Shown here: in pieces, positions 53,424 through 62,836 of the stretch
Layout of the letters: each line of letters opens with the position of its first letter
Position numbering within the stretch: the first letter of the stretch is position 1
The notes under the pieces: generated by a model
What the model saw: only the letters and a program-made list of their open reading frames with translations
What the model was told of the DNA's origin: nothing
The model's database searches: none
Position numbers and translations under genes: made by a program
Origin: Gimesia sp.
Lineage (GTDB): Bacteria; Planctomycetota; Planctomycetia; Planctomycetales; Planctomycetaceae
Direction of reading: 5' to 3'
Assembly: GCA_002706765.1 (NCBI GenBank)
Contig: PAJV01000077.1
Location: 62,001 to 126,000 of the forward strand
DNA: 64,000 nucleotides

Positions 53424-54839
53424 GTGTTATTATCTATCACAACGACGCACAAACCCGCCAGCGATCTGAGCTACCTGCTACACAAACACCCGGACCGTTT
53501 TCAGAGCTTCAATCTGAGTTTCGGCAACGCCCATGTGTTTTACCCTACAGTTTCCGAGGAACAGTGCACCGCCTGCCTGCTGCTGGACGTCGATCCGGTG
53601 GGGATGGTCCGCGGCAAAGGACGTCAGCAGTCGTTCCTGCTTGACCAGTACGTCAACGATCGCCCCTATGTCGCTTCCTCTTTCATGAGTGTCGCCCTCT
53701 CCCAGGTCCTGGGATCCGCGCTCAACGGACGCTGCAAGGATCGTCCGGAACTGGTCAGCACGCCGCTGCCGCTCACGGTACAGATCGCCGTCCTGCCCGT
53801 ACGCGGCGGGGAAGAACTGATTCGCGAAATCTTCGAACCACTGGGTTACGAAGTCGTCATCCAGTCTTATCCGCTGGATGAACTGTTCCCGGACTGGGGC
53901 GAAAGTCCCTGTTACACAGTCACCCTGACAGGTACGAAAACACTTGCGGAACTGCTCAACCACCTCTACGTACTGATTCCGGTCTTCGACAACCGCAAAC
54001 ATTACTTCGTCGGCGAAAACGAACTGGAAAAACTGCTGGAGAAAGGAGCCGGCTGGCTGGCCGACCATCCCCTGAAAGATCAGATCAGCCGCCGTTATCT
54101 GAAATTTAAACCGAGCCTGTACCTCACGGCCCTGGCCCGTCTGGTAGGAGAAACCGAGCCTGACGACTCAGAACTCGAAAACGAAAGTGAAGAGACAGCC
54201 GAAGACCTCACCGACAAAGCGGTTCCCCTGAACCAGCAGCGACTGGGCAGCGTAATGGCCTCCCTGCGGGCCTCCGGTGCGCAGAGCGTGCTTGACCTGG
54301 GTTGCGGCGAAGGAAAGCTGCTCCGCGAACTACTGGCCGATCGACAGTTCGAACAGATTGTCGGTCTGGATATCTCAGTGCGTTCACTGGAAATCGCATC
54401 CAAACGGCTCAAACTGAAACGACTGCCGGAACGTCAGGCGCAACGGATCAAACTGCTGCACGGCTCGCTGACCTACCGCGATCGTCGTCTCGAAGGTTTC
54501 GACGCCGCCGCCCTGGTCGAAGTGATTGAACACCTCGATCCGCCCCGACTGGCGGCGCTGGAACGGATGCTGTTTGAATTCGCCCACCCGAAAACCATTG
54601 TGCTCACCACTCCGAATAAGGAATATAACGTGATGTGGGAAACCCTGCCCGCTGGAAATGTACGGCATGCCGATCACCGGTTCGAGTGGACGCGGGCTGA
54701 ATTTCAGACGTGGGCCGCCGGCATCGCAGACAAGTTCGGTTACTCCGTCCGCTTCCTGCCCGTCGGCCCGGAAGACAAAGCCGTAGGTGCCCCGACTCAA
54801 ATGGGAGTGTTTGAAATGAAGAAGCACACCGATACCTGA
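53424..54839 (+). CDS. hen1: 3'-terminal RNA ribose 2'-O-methyltransferase Hen1
   Basis: A 471-residue protein. The N-terminal half (about 1-250) is the bacterial Hen1 N-terminal region that works with Pnkp ligase. The C-terminal half is a methyltransferase with VLDLGCGEG (about 289-297) and metal ligands E366, E369 and H370 in EVIEH plus H418 in ADHRFEW, at positions that match my recollection of characterised bacterial Hen1. It methylates the 2'-OH at the break before sealing, so that the repaired RNA resists being cut again. GTG start. Pnkp follows 99 bases on. Confidence 0.95.
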   Translation: MLLSITTTHKPASDLSYLLHKHPDRFQSFNLSFGNAHVFYPTVSEEQCTACLLLDVDPVGMVRGKGRQQSFLLDQYVNDRPYVASSFMSVALSQVLGSALNGRCKDRPELVSTPLPLTVQIAVLPVRGGEELIREIFEPLGYEVVIQSYPLDELFPDWGESPCYTVTLTGTKTLAELLNHLYVLIPVFDNRKHYFVGENELEKLLEKGAGWLADHPLKDQISRRYLKFKPSLYLTALARLVGETEPDDSELENESEETAEDLTDKAVPLNQQRLGSVMASLRASGAQSVLDLGCGEGKLLRELLADRQFEQIVGLDISVRSLEIASKRLKLKRLPERQAQRIKLLHGSLTYRDRRLEGFDAAALVEVIEHLDPPRLAALERMLFEFAHPKTIVLTTPNKEYNVMWETLPAGNVRHADHRFEWTRAEFQTWAAGIADKFGYSVRFLPVGPEDKAVGAPTQMGVFEMKKHTDT

Positions 54840-54938
54840 TTGCAGTGCTTTCATTTTCATTCGTTCACATTCTCATCCATTCAGGAACTCGCAAACGAGT
54901 TTTTCAGCTTATCTCCAGAATCAGGCAAGTATCAATTT

Positions 54939-57539
54939 ATGGAAATCTCAATCCCGAAACTCTCACTCGTTGTGCTCGTCGGTCCCAGTGGGGCGGGCAA
55001 AAGTACGTTTGCGCGAAAACACTTTCTGCCGACTGAAGTCATCTCTTCCGATTTCTGCCGAGGGATCATCAGCGATGACGAAAACGATCAGAGTGTCACA
55101 AAAGCAGCCTTCGATCTGCTGGGCTACATCGTCTCCCAACGCCTGAAATCCGGGCGACTGACGGTTGTGGACGCCACCAACGTCCAGCAGGAGGCCCGGG
55201 CACAGTGGGTCGAACTGGCGCGGAAATACCACTTTCTGCCGGTCGCCATCGTACTCAACCTGTCCGAAAAGATCTGTCATGCGCGGAACCAGGAACGGCC
55301 CGACCGCTCATTTGGATCACACGTGGTCCGCAACCAGCGATCGCAATTAAAACGCAACCTGAAACGCCTCCGTCGCGAGGGCTTCCGCCATGTGTTTGAA
55401 ATGAACTCGCTCGAACAGATCGACGCGACCCGCCTGGAACGAGTCCCCCTCTGGAATGACCGTCGCGAGGAACAGGGTCCTTTCGACATCATCGGCGATA
55501 TTCATGGCTGCTGTGACGAACTGGAGGTGCTGCTCGAAGCACTGGGTTATGCGCCAACCTCCGTTCTGGAAGCAGATCCCCTGTGGGGCGATGCCTGTTA
55601 TGCGCATCCCACAGGTCGCAAGGTCATTTTTCTGGGCGATCTGGTCGACCGGGGTCCGCGTTCACTGGATACGGTCTGCATCGTGCGCAATATGATCCAG
55701 CAGGGGACGGCACTCTGCGTTCCGGGCAACCATGACATGAAACTGCTCCGCAAGCTCAAAGGGAAAGATGTCAAACTGACGCACGGCCTCGCAGAGACGG
55801 TCGCTGAAATCGAAGCGCTGCCAACAGAGACGCGGGAACCGTTCTGCCAGGCGCTGGCCGGGTTCCTCGACAGCCTGATCAGTCATTACGTGCTGGACCA
55901 GGGAAAACTCGTCGTGGCCCATGCTGGTATGACAGAGGACCTGCAGGGACGCGGCTCGGGGAAAGTCCGTTCGTTCGCTCTTTACGGCGAGACGACAGGC
56001 GAAACCGACGAATTCGGCTTTCCTGTACGCTACAACTGGGCCGCCGAATACCGGGGCGCTGCGCACGTGGTCTACGGTCATACTCCTGTTCCCGATCCGG
56101 AATGGCTCAACCGGACCGTGAACATCGACACGGGCTGCGTCTTTGGTGGTCGCCTGACGGCACTCCGCTATCCGGAAAAAGAGTTCGTTTCAGTACCAGC
56201 GAAAGAAGTCTACTGCGAATACGCAAAACCTATGTACCGGGATGCAACAGATACAGAGCAAACCGCTCAGCAGCAGCACGACGACCTGCTCGATCTGCAG
56301 GATGTCACTGGCAAGCGGATTGTTTCGACGCGACTGCAGACGAACATCACCATCCGTGAAGAAAACGCGACCGCGGCCCTGGAAGTCATGAGCCGTTTCG
56401 CTGCCAATCCGAAATGGCTGATCTACCTGCCTCCGACGATGTCCCCGCCAGAAACTACAACAGAACCGGGGCTATTGGAACATCCGGCCGAAGCATTTGC
56501 GTATTTTCGCACCCAGGGAATCCCTCAGGTCATCTGCGAAGAAAAGCACATGGGCTCGCGTGCGGTGGTAGTGGTCTGTCGCGATCAGGAAACAGCCCGG
56601 CAGCGATTTGGAGTACAGGAAGCGGAATGTGGTATCGTTTACACACGGACGGGCCGGCGTTTCTTCAATCAGCCCGAACTGGAAGCCGCCTTCCTGGAAC
56701 GGGTCCGCCAGGCATTGAGTGCCGCCGATTTCTGGAATGAGTTCCAGACGGACTGGGCCTGCTTCGACTGCGAGTTGATGCCCTGGTCTGCCAAAGCACA
56801 GGCGCTGCTGCAGTCGCAGTACGCAGCAGTGGGTGCCGCGGGAAAAGCGGCGTTGCCCCCGGTCGTCGCTGCGCTGGACCAGGCAACAGCACGGCTCACT
56901 GCTGACGAAGCATCGCATGCCGAAGAAATCACAACCCACTTCCGTAACCGGCAGACTGCGATCGAGGATTTCGTGCGCGCCTATCGCCACTATTGCTGGC
57001 CCGTGGAAAATCTGGATGATCTGAAGCTGGCTCCGTTTCACCTGCTGGCCACCGAAGGCAGAGTCCATATCAACCAGAATCACCACTGGCACATGCAGAC
57101 CATCGCACGCATCTGTAAGCAGGATGAGAAACTGCTGCTGGCGACGTCGTCATTGAAAGTCGATCTGACCGACAATGACAGCGTGCAGGCTGGTATCGAC
57201 TGGTGGTCGGGGTTGACAGGCACTGGGGGAGAAGGGATGGTAGTCAAACCCCTGGAATGGATTCAGCGAGGCACACAAGGACTGGTGCAACCTGCGATCA
57301 AGTGCCGGGGGAAAGAGTATCTGCGGATCATCTATGGTCCGGATTACGACGCGGATGAAAATCTGACTCGCCTGCGTAAACGGGGGCTGAACCGCAAACG
57401 GTCGCTGGCGCAGCGTGAATTCGCCCTGGGCATTGAAGCCCTGGAACGATTTGTGAACCGGGAACCGCTGCGGCGGGTCCATGAATGTGTGTTCGGGGTA
57501 CTGGCGTTGGAAAGTGAGCCCGTTGATCCCCGACTGTAA
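54939..57539 (+). CDS. pnkp: Polynucleotide kinase-phosphatase-ligase Pnkp
   Basis: An 866-residue three-domain RNA end-healing and sealing enzyme. Kinase: GPSGAGKST (from G15) and SSDFCRGIISDDEN. Phosphatase: GDIHGC (from G186), GDLVDRGP and GNHD of the binuclear metallophosphoesterases. Ligase: EEKHMGSRA with K536, ending in EGMVVKP and the C-terminal module. The start at 54939 begins directly before the kinase strand; a TTG at 54840, touching the hen1 stop, would add 33 residues. Known partner of Hen1 in repair of tRNAs cut by ribotoxins. Confidence 0.95.
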   Translation: MEISIPKLSLVVLVGPSGAGKSTFARKHFLPTEVISSDFCRGIISDDENDQSVTKAAFDLLGYIVSQRLKSGRLTVVDATNVQQEARAQWVELARKYHFLPVAIVLNLSEKICHARNQERPDRSFGSHVVRNQRSQLKRNLKRLRREGFRHVFEMNSLEQIDATRLERVPLWNDRREEQGPFDIIGDIHGCCDELEVLLEALGYAPTSVLEADPLWGDACYAHPTGRKVIFLGDLVDRGPRSLDTVCIVRNMIQQGTALCVPGNHDMKLLRKLKGKDVKLTHGLAETVAEIEALPTETREPFCQALAGFLDSLISHYVLDQGKLVVAHAGMTEDLQGRGSGKVRSFALYGETTGETDEFGFPVRYNWAAEYRGAAHVVYGHTPVPDPEWLNRTVNIDTGCVFGGRLTALRYPEKEFVSVPAKEVYCEYAKPMYRDATDTEQTAQQQHDDLLDLQDVTGKRIVSTRLQTNITIREENATAALEVMSRFAANPKWLIYLPPTMSPPETTTEPGLLEHPAEAFAYFRTQGIPQVICEEKHMGSRAVVVVCRDQETARQRFGVQEAECGIVYTRTGRRFFNQPELEAAFLERVRQALSAADFWNEFQTDWACFDCELMPWSAKAQALLQSQYAAVGAAGKAALPPVVAALDQATARLTADEASHAEEITTHFRNRQTAIEDFVRAYRHYCWPVENLDDLKLAPFHLLATEGRVHINQNHHWHMQTIARICKQDEKLLLATSSLKVDLTDNDSVQAGIDWWSGLTGTGGEGMVVKPLEWIQRGTQGLVQPAIKCRGKEYLRIIYGPDYDADENLTRLRKRGLNRKRSLAQREFALGIEALERFVNREPLRRVHECVFGVLALESEPVDPRL

Positions 57540-57573
57540 TTGATCGCCCGACAGGGAAACAGGAAGTGACACC

Positions 57574-58524
57574 ATGAACAAGCGAGTTCACTATCAGCCG
57601 AACCTGATCTATTCTGATGGCACACAGGTGGTGACAGTCCGGGATATCATCGGGCCGAACGGTCGCACGCAGCATCCGCGGGGATCGGTCGGTGTGGTGG
57701 TGCGTGCGCCGCGTGACCTGGATCACTCGTATCGCGTTAAATTTCCTGATGGAGCCGAAGTCGCTCTCAAAGCGGACGAACTGACACTGCTCGCCCAATT
57801 CAAAGAGGGGGAGATCGGCAACAGCGAAATCAACGCGAATCGCAGTGACCTGTTCTCCCGCGTGATCTTCAAGTGCATCATTGGCTCCCGGGCCTTTGGT
57901 CTGGAGGATGAGCAGTCCGACACCGATTATCGCGGCGTCTACCTGCCGCCCGCGGAACTGCAGTGGTCGCTGTACGGCATTCCCGAACAACTCGACTGTC
58001 ACGAAACGCAGGAAACCTATTGGGAACTGCAGAAGTTTCTGGTACTGGCTTTGAAAGCGAACCCGAACGTACTGGAGTGCCTCTATACTCCCCTGGTTGA
58101 ACAGGTCACACCCCTCGGCCAGGAACTGCTGGATCTGCGGGATATCTTTCTGACGCGCATCGTCTATCAGACCTACAACGGTTATGTGATGTCGCAGTTC
58201 AAAAAGATGCAGACCGACATCAGGAACCAGGGGAAAGTCAAATGGAAACATGTGATGCACCTGATCCGGCTGTTGATCTCGGGAATCACGCTTCTGCGCG
58301 AAGGCTATGTCGTCGTCGACGTGGGACCCCACCGGGAACAGCTGCTGGCCATCAAGCGGGGTGAAGTCGCCTGGGAAGAGACCGAAAAATGGCGGAAGAG
58401 TCTACACAAGGAATTTGAGCAGGCGCTGGAACAGACCAGCCTGCCGGCCCGGCCCGACTATGAAACTGCGAATCACTATCTCATCAAAGCGCGTCGACTG
58501 GCGACGCAGGAAGAACTGCCATGA
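57574..58524 (+). CDS. Nucleotidyltransferase with N-terminal SH3-like domain
   Basis: A 316-residue protein. Residues about 1-85 look like a small beta-barrel (GSVGVVVRAPRDLDHSYRVKFPDGAEV). The nucleotidyltransferase core has the pol-beta signature as GSRAFGLEDEQSDTDYRGVYLPP (G-S and D-x-D), followed by helices. It is paralogous to the gene at 58901. The following gene overlaps it by four bases. It may add or transfer nucleotides to RNA ends; unproven. Confidence 0.82.
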   Translation: MNKRVHYQPNLIYSDGTQVVTVRDIIGPNGRTQHPRGSVGVVVRAPRDLDHSYRVKFPDGAEVALKADELTLLAQFKEGEIGNSEINANRSDLFSRVIFKCIIGSRAFGLEDEQSDTDYRGVYLPPAELQWSLYGIPEQLDCHETQETYWELQKFLVLALKANPNVLECLYTPLVEQVTPLGQELLDLRDIFLTRIVYQTYNGYVMSQFKKMQTDIRNQGKVKWKHVMHLIRLLISGITLLREGYVVVDVGPHREQLLAIKRGEVAWEETEKWRKSLHKEFEQALEQTSLPARPDYETANHYLIKARRLATQEELP

Positions 58525-58904
58525 ATGGAAAACAAACTGTCACACTCTTTCGACCTGTCGGGCAACAGGAACTCGATTTAATACAGGCGTCCGGCTGGAG
58601 AGAGTTTCCACCTCGGCTATACTGGCAACCGATTTTTTATCCTGTGCTCACGGAAGAGTATGCGATCATGATCGCGCGTGACTGGAACACAAAAGATCCC
58701 AATTCTGGATATGTCGGCTATGTGCTGCAGTTCGATGTCGAGTTTGAGTACCTGAGCCGATATGAGCCCCAGGAAGCAGGTGGTCGCGATTTAAAAGAAT
58801 ACTGGATTCCATCAGAAGATCTGCAAGAATTCAATCGATATATCACAGGAACGATTGACGTCATTCATGAATTTCATCCTGTTCCTTTAAAGGAATCATC
58901 ATGA
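58521..58904 (+). CDS. Small protein of the 'ADP-ribosylation/crystallin J1' type
   Basis: A 127-residue protein with VTLFRPVGQQELDLIQASG, PIFYPVLTEEYAIMIARDW and EYWIPSEDLQEFNRYITG. I know this pattern from small proteins commonly labelled ADP-ribosylation/crystallin J1; the label is not well founded experimentally. A compact ADP-ribosyltransferase-like fold is possible. It overlaps both neighbours by four bases, so it is made together with the two nucleotidyltransferases. Confidence 0.7.
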   Translation: MNGKQTVTLFRPVGQQELDLIQASGWREFPPRLYWQPIFYPVLTEEYAIMIARDWNTKDPNSGYVGYVLQFDVEFEYLSRYEPQEAGGRDLKEYWIPSEDLQEFNRYITGTIDVIHEFHPVPLKESS

Positions 58905-59665
58905 ACTTTGATCTTCGACTTGAACAACAGCTCAAGGAACATCCTTATCCTCTGCTGTTTGCCACTATCAGTGGATCGCATCTCTACGGCTTTCCTTCTC
59001 CTGATTCCGATTACGATCTCCGCGGCGTGCATCTGCTGCCGCTGGAGACAATCATCGGTATGAAAGAGGGGCAGGTGACGGTCGAACGTTCGCGCGTTGA
59101 TAACGGTCTGGAAATCGACCTGGTCACACACGATGTCGGTAAGTTCTTTCAACTCATGCTCAAAAAGAATGGCTACGTGCTGGAACAGTTGCTCTCGCCG
59201 CTGGTTCTGCACACCACTCCCGAGTATGAAGAGCTGAAAGCGCTGGCCCCCGGCTGTGTAACGAAGTATCACGCATATCATTATCTGGGTTTCGCGGCCA
59301 CACAGTGGAAACTGTTCCAGAAGGAAGATCCGCCCCGGGTCAAACCCCTGCTCTACGTGTATCGTGTCCTGCTCACCGGTCTGCATCTGATGCGCTCCGG
59401 TCAACTGGAACCCAATCTGATCCACTTAAACGAAGAGGCGCAGTTGTCTTACATCCCCGAACTGATCGAACGCAAGCTGGAAGGGACGGAACGCTCTACG
59501 CTGGACGCCGCCGACATGCAGTTCCATAGACGCGAGTACCAGCGGCTCGTGGACGAACTGGAACAGGCGATGGAAACCACCAGCCTGCCAGAAAATCCAG
59601 GTTCGAGTGAAGCGTTGAATGATCTCCTGGTCCGGGTCCGACTGGCTCATCAGAAAGGAACATGA
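58901..59665 (+). CDS. Nucleotidyltransferase-domain protein
   Basis: A 254-residue paralogue of 57574 without the N-terminal barrel. The pol-beta core reads GSHLYGFPSPDSDYDLRGVHLLP, then LVTHDVGKFFQLMLKKNGYVLEQLLSPLV. Helices follow to LLVRVRLAHQ. Starts in ATGA overlap with the preceding gene; the next gene starts right after its stop. Substrate unknown. Confidence 0.85.
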   Translation: MNFDLRLEQQLKEHPYPLLFATISGSHLYGFPSPDSDYDLRGVHLLPLETIIGMKEGQVTVERSRVDNGLEIDLVTHDVGKFFQLMLKKNGYVLEQLLSPLVLHTTPEYEELKALAPGCVTKYHAYHYLGFAATQWKLFQKEDPPRVKPLLYVYRVLLTGLHLMRSGQLEPNLIHLNEEAQLSYIPELIERKLEGTERSTLDAADMQFHRREYQRLVDELEQAMETTSLPENPGSSEALNDLLVRVRLAHQKGT

Positions 59666-60985
59666 TTGAACTATTCAGACGTTTCACCTCCGCCCGTCCC
59701 CACACCTGCCGAGCAGCGCGATGCGCTGGCAAAAGGTCTTGGACGGGCCCGGCTCTGGGCAGAACAGGGAATCCTTACTGAGACACCACTTAAGGAAGCG
59801 TGTCTGCAGGACCTGCGTTATGACCGCATGTGCGAAGAACCGCGAGGCGGCTGGCTGTGGGAAATCATCAACGCCGCCGGCTTTCGTAACGCGATCCGCG
59901 TCCCGCTGCTGCACGCACTACATAATCTGTCTGATCCGGAAAACGCCAGACAGTTATGCAAGCTGGCACAACACTATGCTGCCAGCGGCGATGCCACGTT
60001 TCGAGATCTGCTGTATCAGATCGTCACTCAAAAACCACTCGCAGCAACAGACTATGATTTTCTGGGGGAATCAGAACTGCTGGCACTGGAGGGAGAACGC
60101 GGCTTTCTATGTGCCGCAAAATCCAGAGGAGCACAACTAGAACAAATCGACTGGGATTGGCCCGAGGAGTCACTTCTCAGAGAAGCAGGCGAACTTATCG
60201 GGGAAACACGAATCCGGGAATTACTGAGTTCCACGTCTGACCCGGATCTCAACAGATTCTTTGAGAGTTGGCAACAGCAGATACGAGAGAGGGCTGAGCG
60301 AAAACAGCAGAAACAGCGTCACCATAAAAAGCAACAGCGCCAGCAAACCGAAGAGACTTCCGTCGAAACGGTTCTCGAGGCCGCTCTGGGAGAGACAAAC
60401 TGTCACTGGATTCGCAGGTGGGGAATACAGGCTAACCCGGCAGAGTTAAACGTGGTCATCGAGGCGCTCAAGTCCAGCGAGGAGCCAGCCATTCTCCTCA
60501 ACCTGCTCAAAGTCTTTTCCAACCGGGCACTCCCCGAATTCGACTCCCGCCTGATTGAACTCTGCCAACATCCCGATCCTGAATTGCAGCGGAGAGCTTG
60601 GGTTGCACTCGCTAATAATTCACATCCCGAAATCCGCGAGTTTGCTAACCGGCAGTTGAACGAGAACCACCCTGTTTATCTCTTCAGTCTGTTTATCAGA
60701 AATTACCAGCCTGGTGACGATAATAGACTGCTGGCGGCACTCACACTGCCCCACGATGTCTGGGAAATCCACAGTGTGCTCGGTGATCTGGTCGAAGTGC
60801 TAAGGGAAAATCCGATGGCAGACCGCTCCCGGCTGGCGATGGTCATCTACCGGTTCACTCCCTGTGAAATCTGTCGCTATAAAGCGGTGCGCCTGCTGTA
60901 TGAGCAGTCTGCGATTCCTGCCTGGATGGCAGAAGAATGCCGCTTTGATTCCTATGCAGACACATGCACCTTGACATTTGCATAA
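59666..60985 (+). CDS. Helical-repeat (HEAT-like) protein in RNA repair island
   Basis: A 439-residue, mostly helical protein. Repeats such as PDPELQRRAWVALANNSHPEIREFANRQL resemble HEAT units. A central Gln/Lys/Arg-rich stretch (about 210-232) separates two helical halves. It starts at TTG (TGATTG junction) after AAAGGAAC. Probably the last gene of the island operon; a binding or scaffold role is likely, with no catalytic motif seen. Confidence 0.65.
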   Translation: MNYSDVSPPPVPTPAEQRDALAKGLGRARLWAEQGILTETPLKEACLQDLRYDRMCEEPRGGWLWEIINAAGFRNAIRVPLLHALHNLSDPENARQLCKLAQHYAASGDATFRDLLYQIVTQKPLAATDYDFLGESELLALEGERGFLCAAKSRGAQLEQIDWDWPEESLLREAGELIGETRIRELLSSTSDPDLNRFFESWQQQIRERAERKQQKQRHHKKQQRQQTEETSVETVLEAALGETNCHWIRRWGIQANPAELNVVIEALKSSEEPAILLNLLKVFSNRALPEFDSRLIELCQHPDPELQRRAWVALANNSHPEIREFANRQLNENHPVYLFSLFIRNYQPGDDNRLLAALTLPHDVWEIHSVLGDLVEVLRENPMADRSRLAMVIYRFTPCEICRYKAVRLLYEQSAIPAWMAEECRFDSYADTCTLTFA

Positions 60986-61043
60986 CCTAAAAACATTAAA
61001 CTTACTTTTTGTTAAGTTACGATAAATTGTGGATTTTTTGCGA

Positions 61044-61055
61044 CAGACGTCTGTT
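61044..61055. promoter_or_regulatory. Palindrome before LamG gene
   Basis: ACAGACGTCTGT is a perfect 12-base palindrome about 90 bases before the LamG gene. Its half site ACAGAC is also that of the TetR operators at 43 kb, but with two fewer central bases. Confidence 0.35.
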
Positions 61056-61144
61056 GAAGTTTTGCAGCCTGAGTAAGATGAGAAGAAACAGGACAGATTT
61101 CCAGCACTGGCGCTCATCTGCTACTATGTAACAGGAACAAATTC

Positions 61145-61882
61145 ATGCGATCTGCAACTCTTTTGTTGATCTCGCTTTTCTTATATTGTGCTACCGTACT
61201 TTCAACTGGACTCGTTGCACAGAAACCGAAACAGACAAAAGGCGAGTACTACGGCCTGAAATTTGACGGTAAATCCAGTTACGTCACCTTTCCCCATATC
61301 AAACTCGAAGACTATGGGGAATTCACGATTGAAGCCTGGGTCAAAGACTGGTCAGGACGGATCTGCTGCCAGGGAAAAGAGGGGGACCCGGAAAACAGCA
61401 TCTGGATTTCCCTTCGTGCCACTCAGCATTCCGCAGGTTGGGAAAGCGATAACGGCACAAATTACTCCATTCCCGTCGATCCCAATTCGATTGAAGGCTG
61501 GGATCATTTTGCGATGGTCTACTCTGAATTACAACAGTCGTTTTATCTGAACGGCAAACTGATCCACCAGGCTTCTGCTCCCGCTCCCGGTCCCTTTGAT
61601 AAAAGTCGGCTGTTCTTTCTGGGGGCGCAGGAAAAATGGAAAGAGACACAAACCAAACCAGCGGGTCTGTTCGCGAAAGGCATCATGCGGATGTTTCGCA
61701 TCTCAAAAGTTGCCCGCTATGACAAAGAATTCGAACCAGCAGACCGTTTCAAATCAGACGCAGAAACGGTCGTACTGTTCGACTTTGCCAAACCAGAGAA
61801 AGATCTGCTTTTTGATGCCTCTCCCAACAAAAATAAGGGGACCATCTACAATGCAAAGTGGGTTGACCTTAAGCAGGATTAG
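61145..61882 (+). CDS. LamG/concanavalin-like exported protein
   Basis: A 245-residue protein with a signal peptide (MRSATLLLISLFLYCATVLSTGLVA) and a single LamG-type beta-sandwich: LKFDGKSSYVTFPHIKLEDYGEFTIEAWVKDW at the start and MRMFRISKVARYDKEFEPADRF at the end. Such domains bind sugars or proteins outside the cell. Its 3' end overlaps that of arsI on the other strand by 14 bases. Confidence 0.87.
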   Translation: MRSATLLLISLFLYCATVLSTGLVAQKPKQTKGEYYGLKFDGKSSYVTFPHIKLEDYGEFTIEAWVKDWSGRICCQGKEGDPENSIWISLRATQHSAGWESDNGTNYSIPVDPNSIEGWDHFAMVYSELQQSFYLNGKLIHQASAPAPGPFDKSRLFFLGAQEKWKETQTKPAGLFAKGIMRMFRISKVARYDKEFEPADRFKSDAETVVLFDFAKPEKDLLFDASPNKNKGTIYNAKWVDLKQD

Positions 61883-62366
61883 ACTGTGAACTGTTACAGT
61901 CTTTCAACGTCACCATTTCCGGTCCGCAGCAACCGGACTGTGCATACAGTTCATCTTTTGCATCCGCTTCGAGGACCACGAAGACTTCCCACTTGTGACC
62001 ATCCGGGTCGACAGCCCAGACCTTGTCCTGCACCGCGTAACAACAGGTGGTTGCTTCTTCGGTGATGGTCTGAATTCTGGCAGCTTTAAAGCGTTCGATG
62101 GCAGCGTGAACCTCCTCCACCGATTTGACCTGGATTCCGAAGTGAGCCGAGCCCCCTTCAACCTGAACGGCCTCGTCTGTTTCATTGAGAGTGAGATTGA
62201 CGGAAGGATCCTGCGGTTCATATTTGGCATACCGCGGACGTTCCTTACTCGGTGAAACTCCCAACAGAACTTCGTAAAACTGTTTTGACTGTTCCAGATT
62301 TGAAACGGTCAACGCAATATGCACGCGAAACTGGCCGGGAAATTCGGCTGCTGATTTTTGATTCAT
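61869..62366 (-). CDS. arsI: ArsI/CadI-type organoarsenical lyase
   Basis: A 165-residue VOC-fold metalloenzyme that cleaves the C-As bond of trivalent methylarsenicals, releasing As(III). Metal ligands are H16 (VHIALTVSNLEQSKQFY), H75 and E127; the arsenic-binding vicinal cysteines are C108/C109 in TTCCYAVQD. A second CC pair (146-147) lies near the C-terminus. Last gene of the minus-strand ars operon, 26 bases from arsC. Confidence 0.92.
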   Translation of the reverse strand: MNQKSAAEFPGQFRVHIALTVSNLEQSKQFYEVLLGVSPSKERPRYAKYEPQDPSVNLTLNETDEAVQVEGGSAHFGIQVKSVEEVHAAIERFKAARIQTITEEATTCCYAVQDKVWAVDPDGHKWEVFVVLEADAKDELYAQSGCCGPEMVTLKDCNSSQSNPA

Positions 62367-62392
62367 TGTGTGACTCCTTTTCTATTAAGAAT

Positions 62393-62803
62393 TCAGTTAT
62401 TCAGATAGTTTTGAATTTTGGTTTTGATTTCATCCCGTACGCGGCGGAACATTTTCATTTTCTCTTCATCGGTTCCCGTTGCATCCGCGGGATCATCGAA
62501 GGGCCAGTGCAATGTCTGGGTAGCACCGGTAAAGACGGGACACGATTCCTTCGCGTTATCACAGACGGTGACCACCAGGTCGAATTGCTGATCGGTAAAC
62601 TGGTCGAGATGCTTACTGGTGTTCTCGGACAGATCAATGTCCAGTTCACGCATGGCTTCAATCGCCAGCGGATGCACATAACCGGAAGGTTTAGAGCCCG
62701 CAGATTCCGCCTGCCATTCACCCGCGCCCAGTGTTTCCCAGAGTTCTTCCGCCATCTGGGAACGACAGGAGTTACCGGTACATAATACTAAAACATGTTT
62801 CAT
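62393..62803 (-). CDS. arsC: Arsenate reductase ArsC (thioredoxin type)
   Basis: A 136-residue enzyme of the low-molecular-weight phosphatase fold that reduces arsenate to arsenite. The P-loop is CTGNSCRS (C8, C13), and the DPADATG segment near residue 104 supplies the catalytic Asp. The Cys pair near residue 80-90 seen in Staphylococcus ArsC is present in part (VCDNAKESCPVF). Lies between a Cys-rich small gene and arsI. Confidence 0.93.
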   Translation of the reverse strand: MKHVLVLCTGNSCRSQMAEELWETLGAGEWQAESAGSKPSGYVHPLAIEAMRELDIDLSENTSKHLDQFTDQQFDLVVTVCDNAKESCPVFTGATQTLHWPFDDPADATGTDEEKMKMFRRVRDEIKTKIQNYLNN

Positions 62804-62836
62804 TTCTGATAGTCCTTTAACTATTTCATTTATTTT

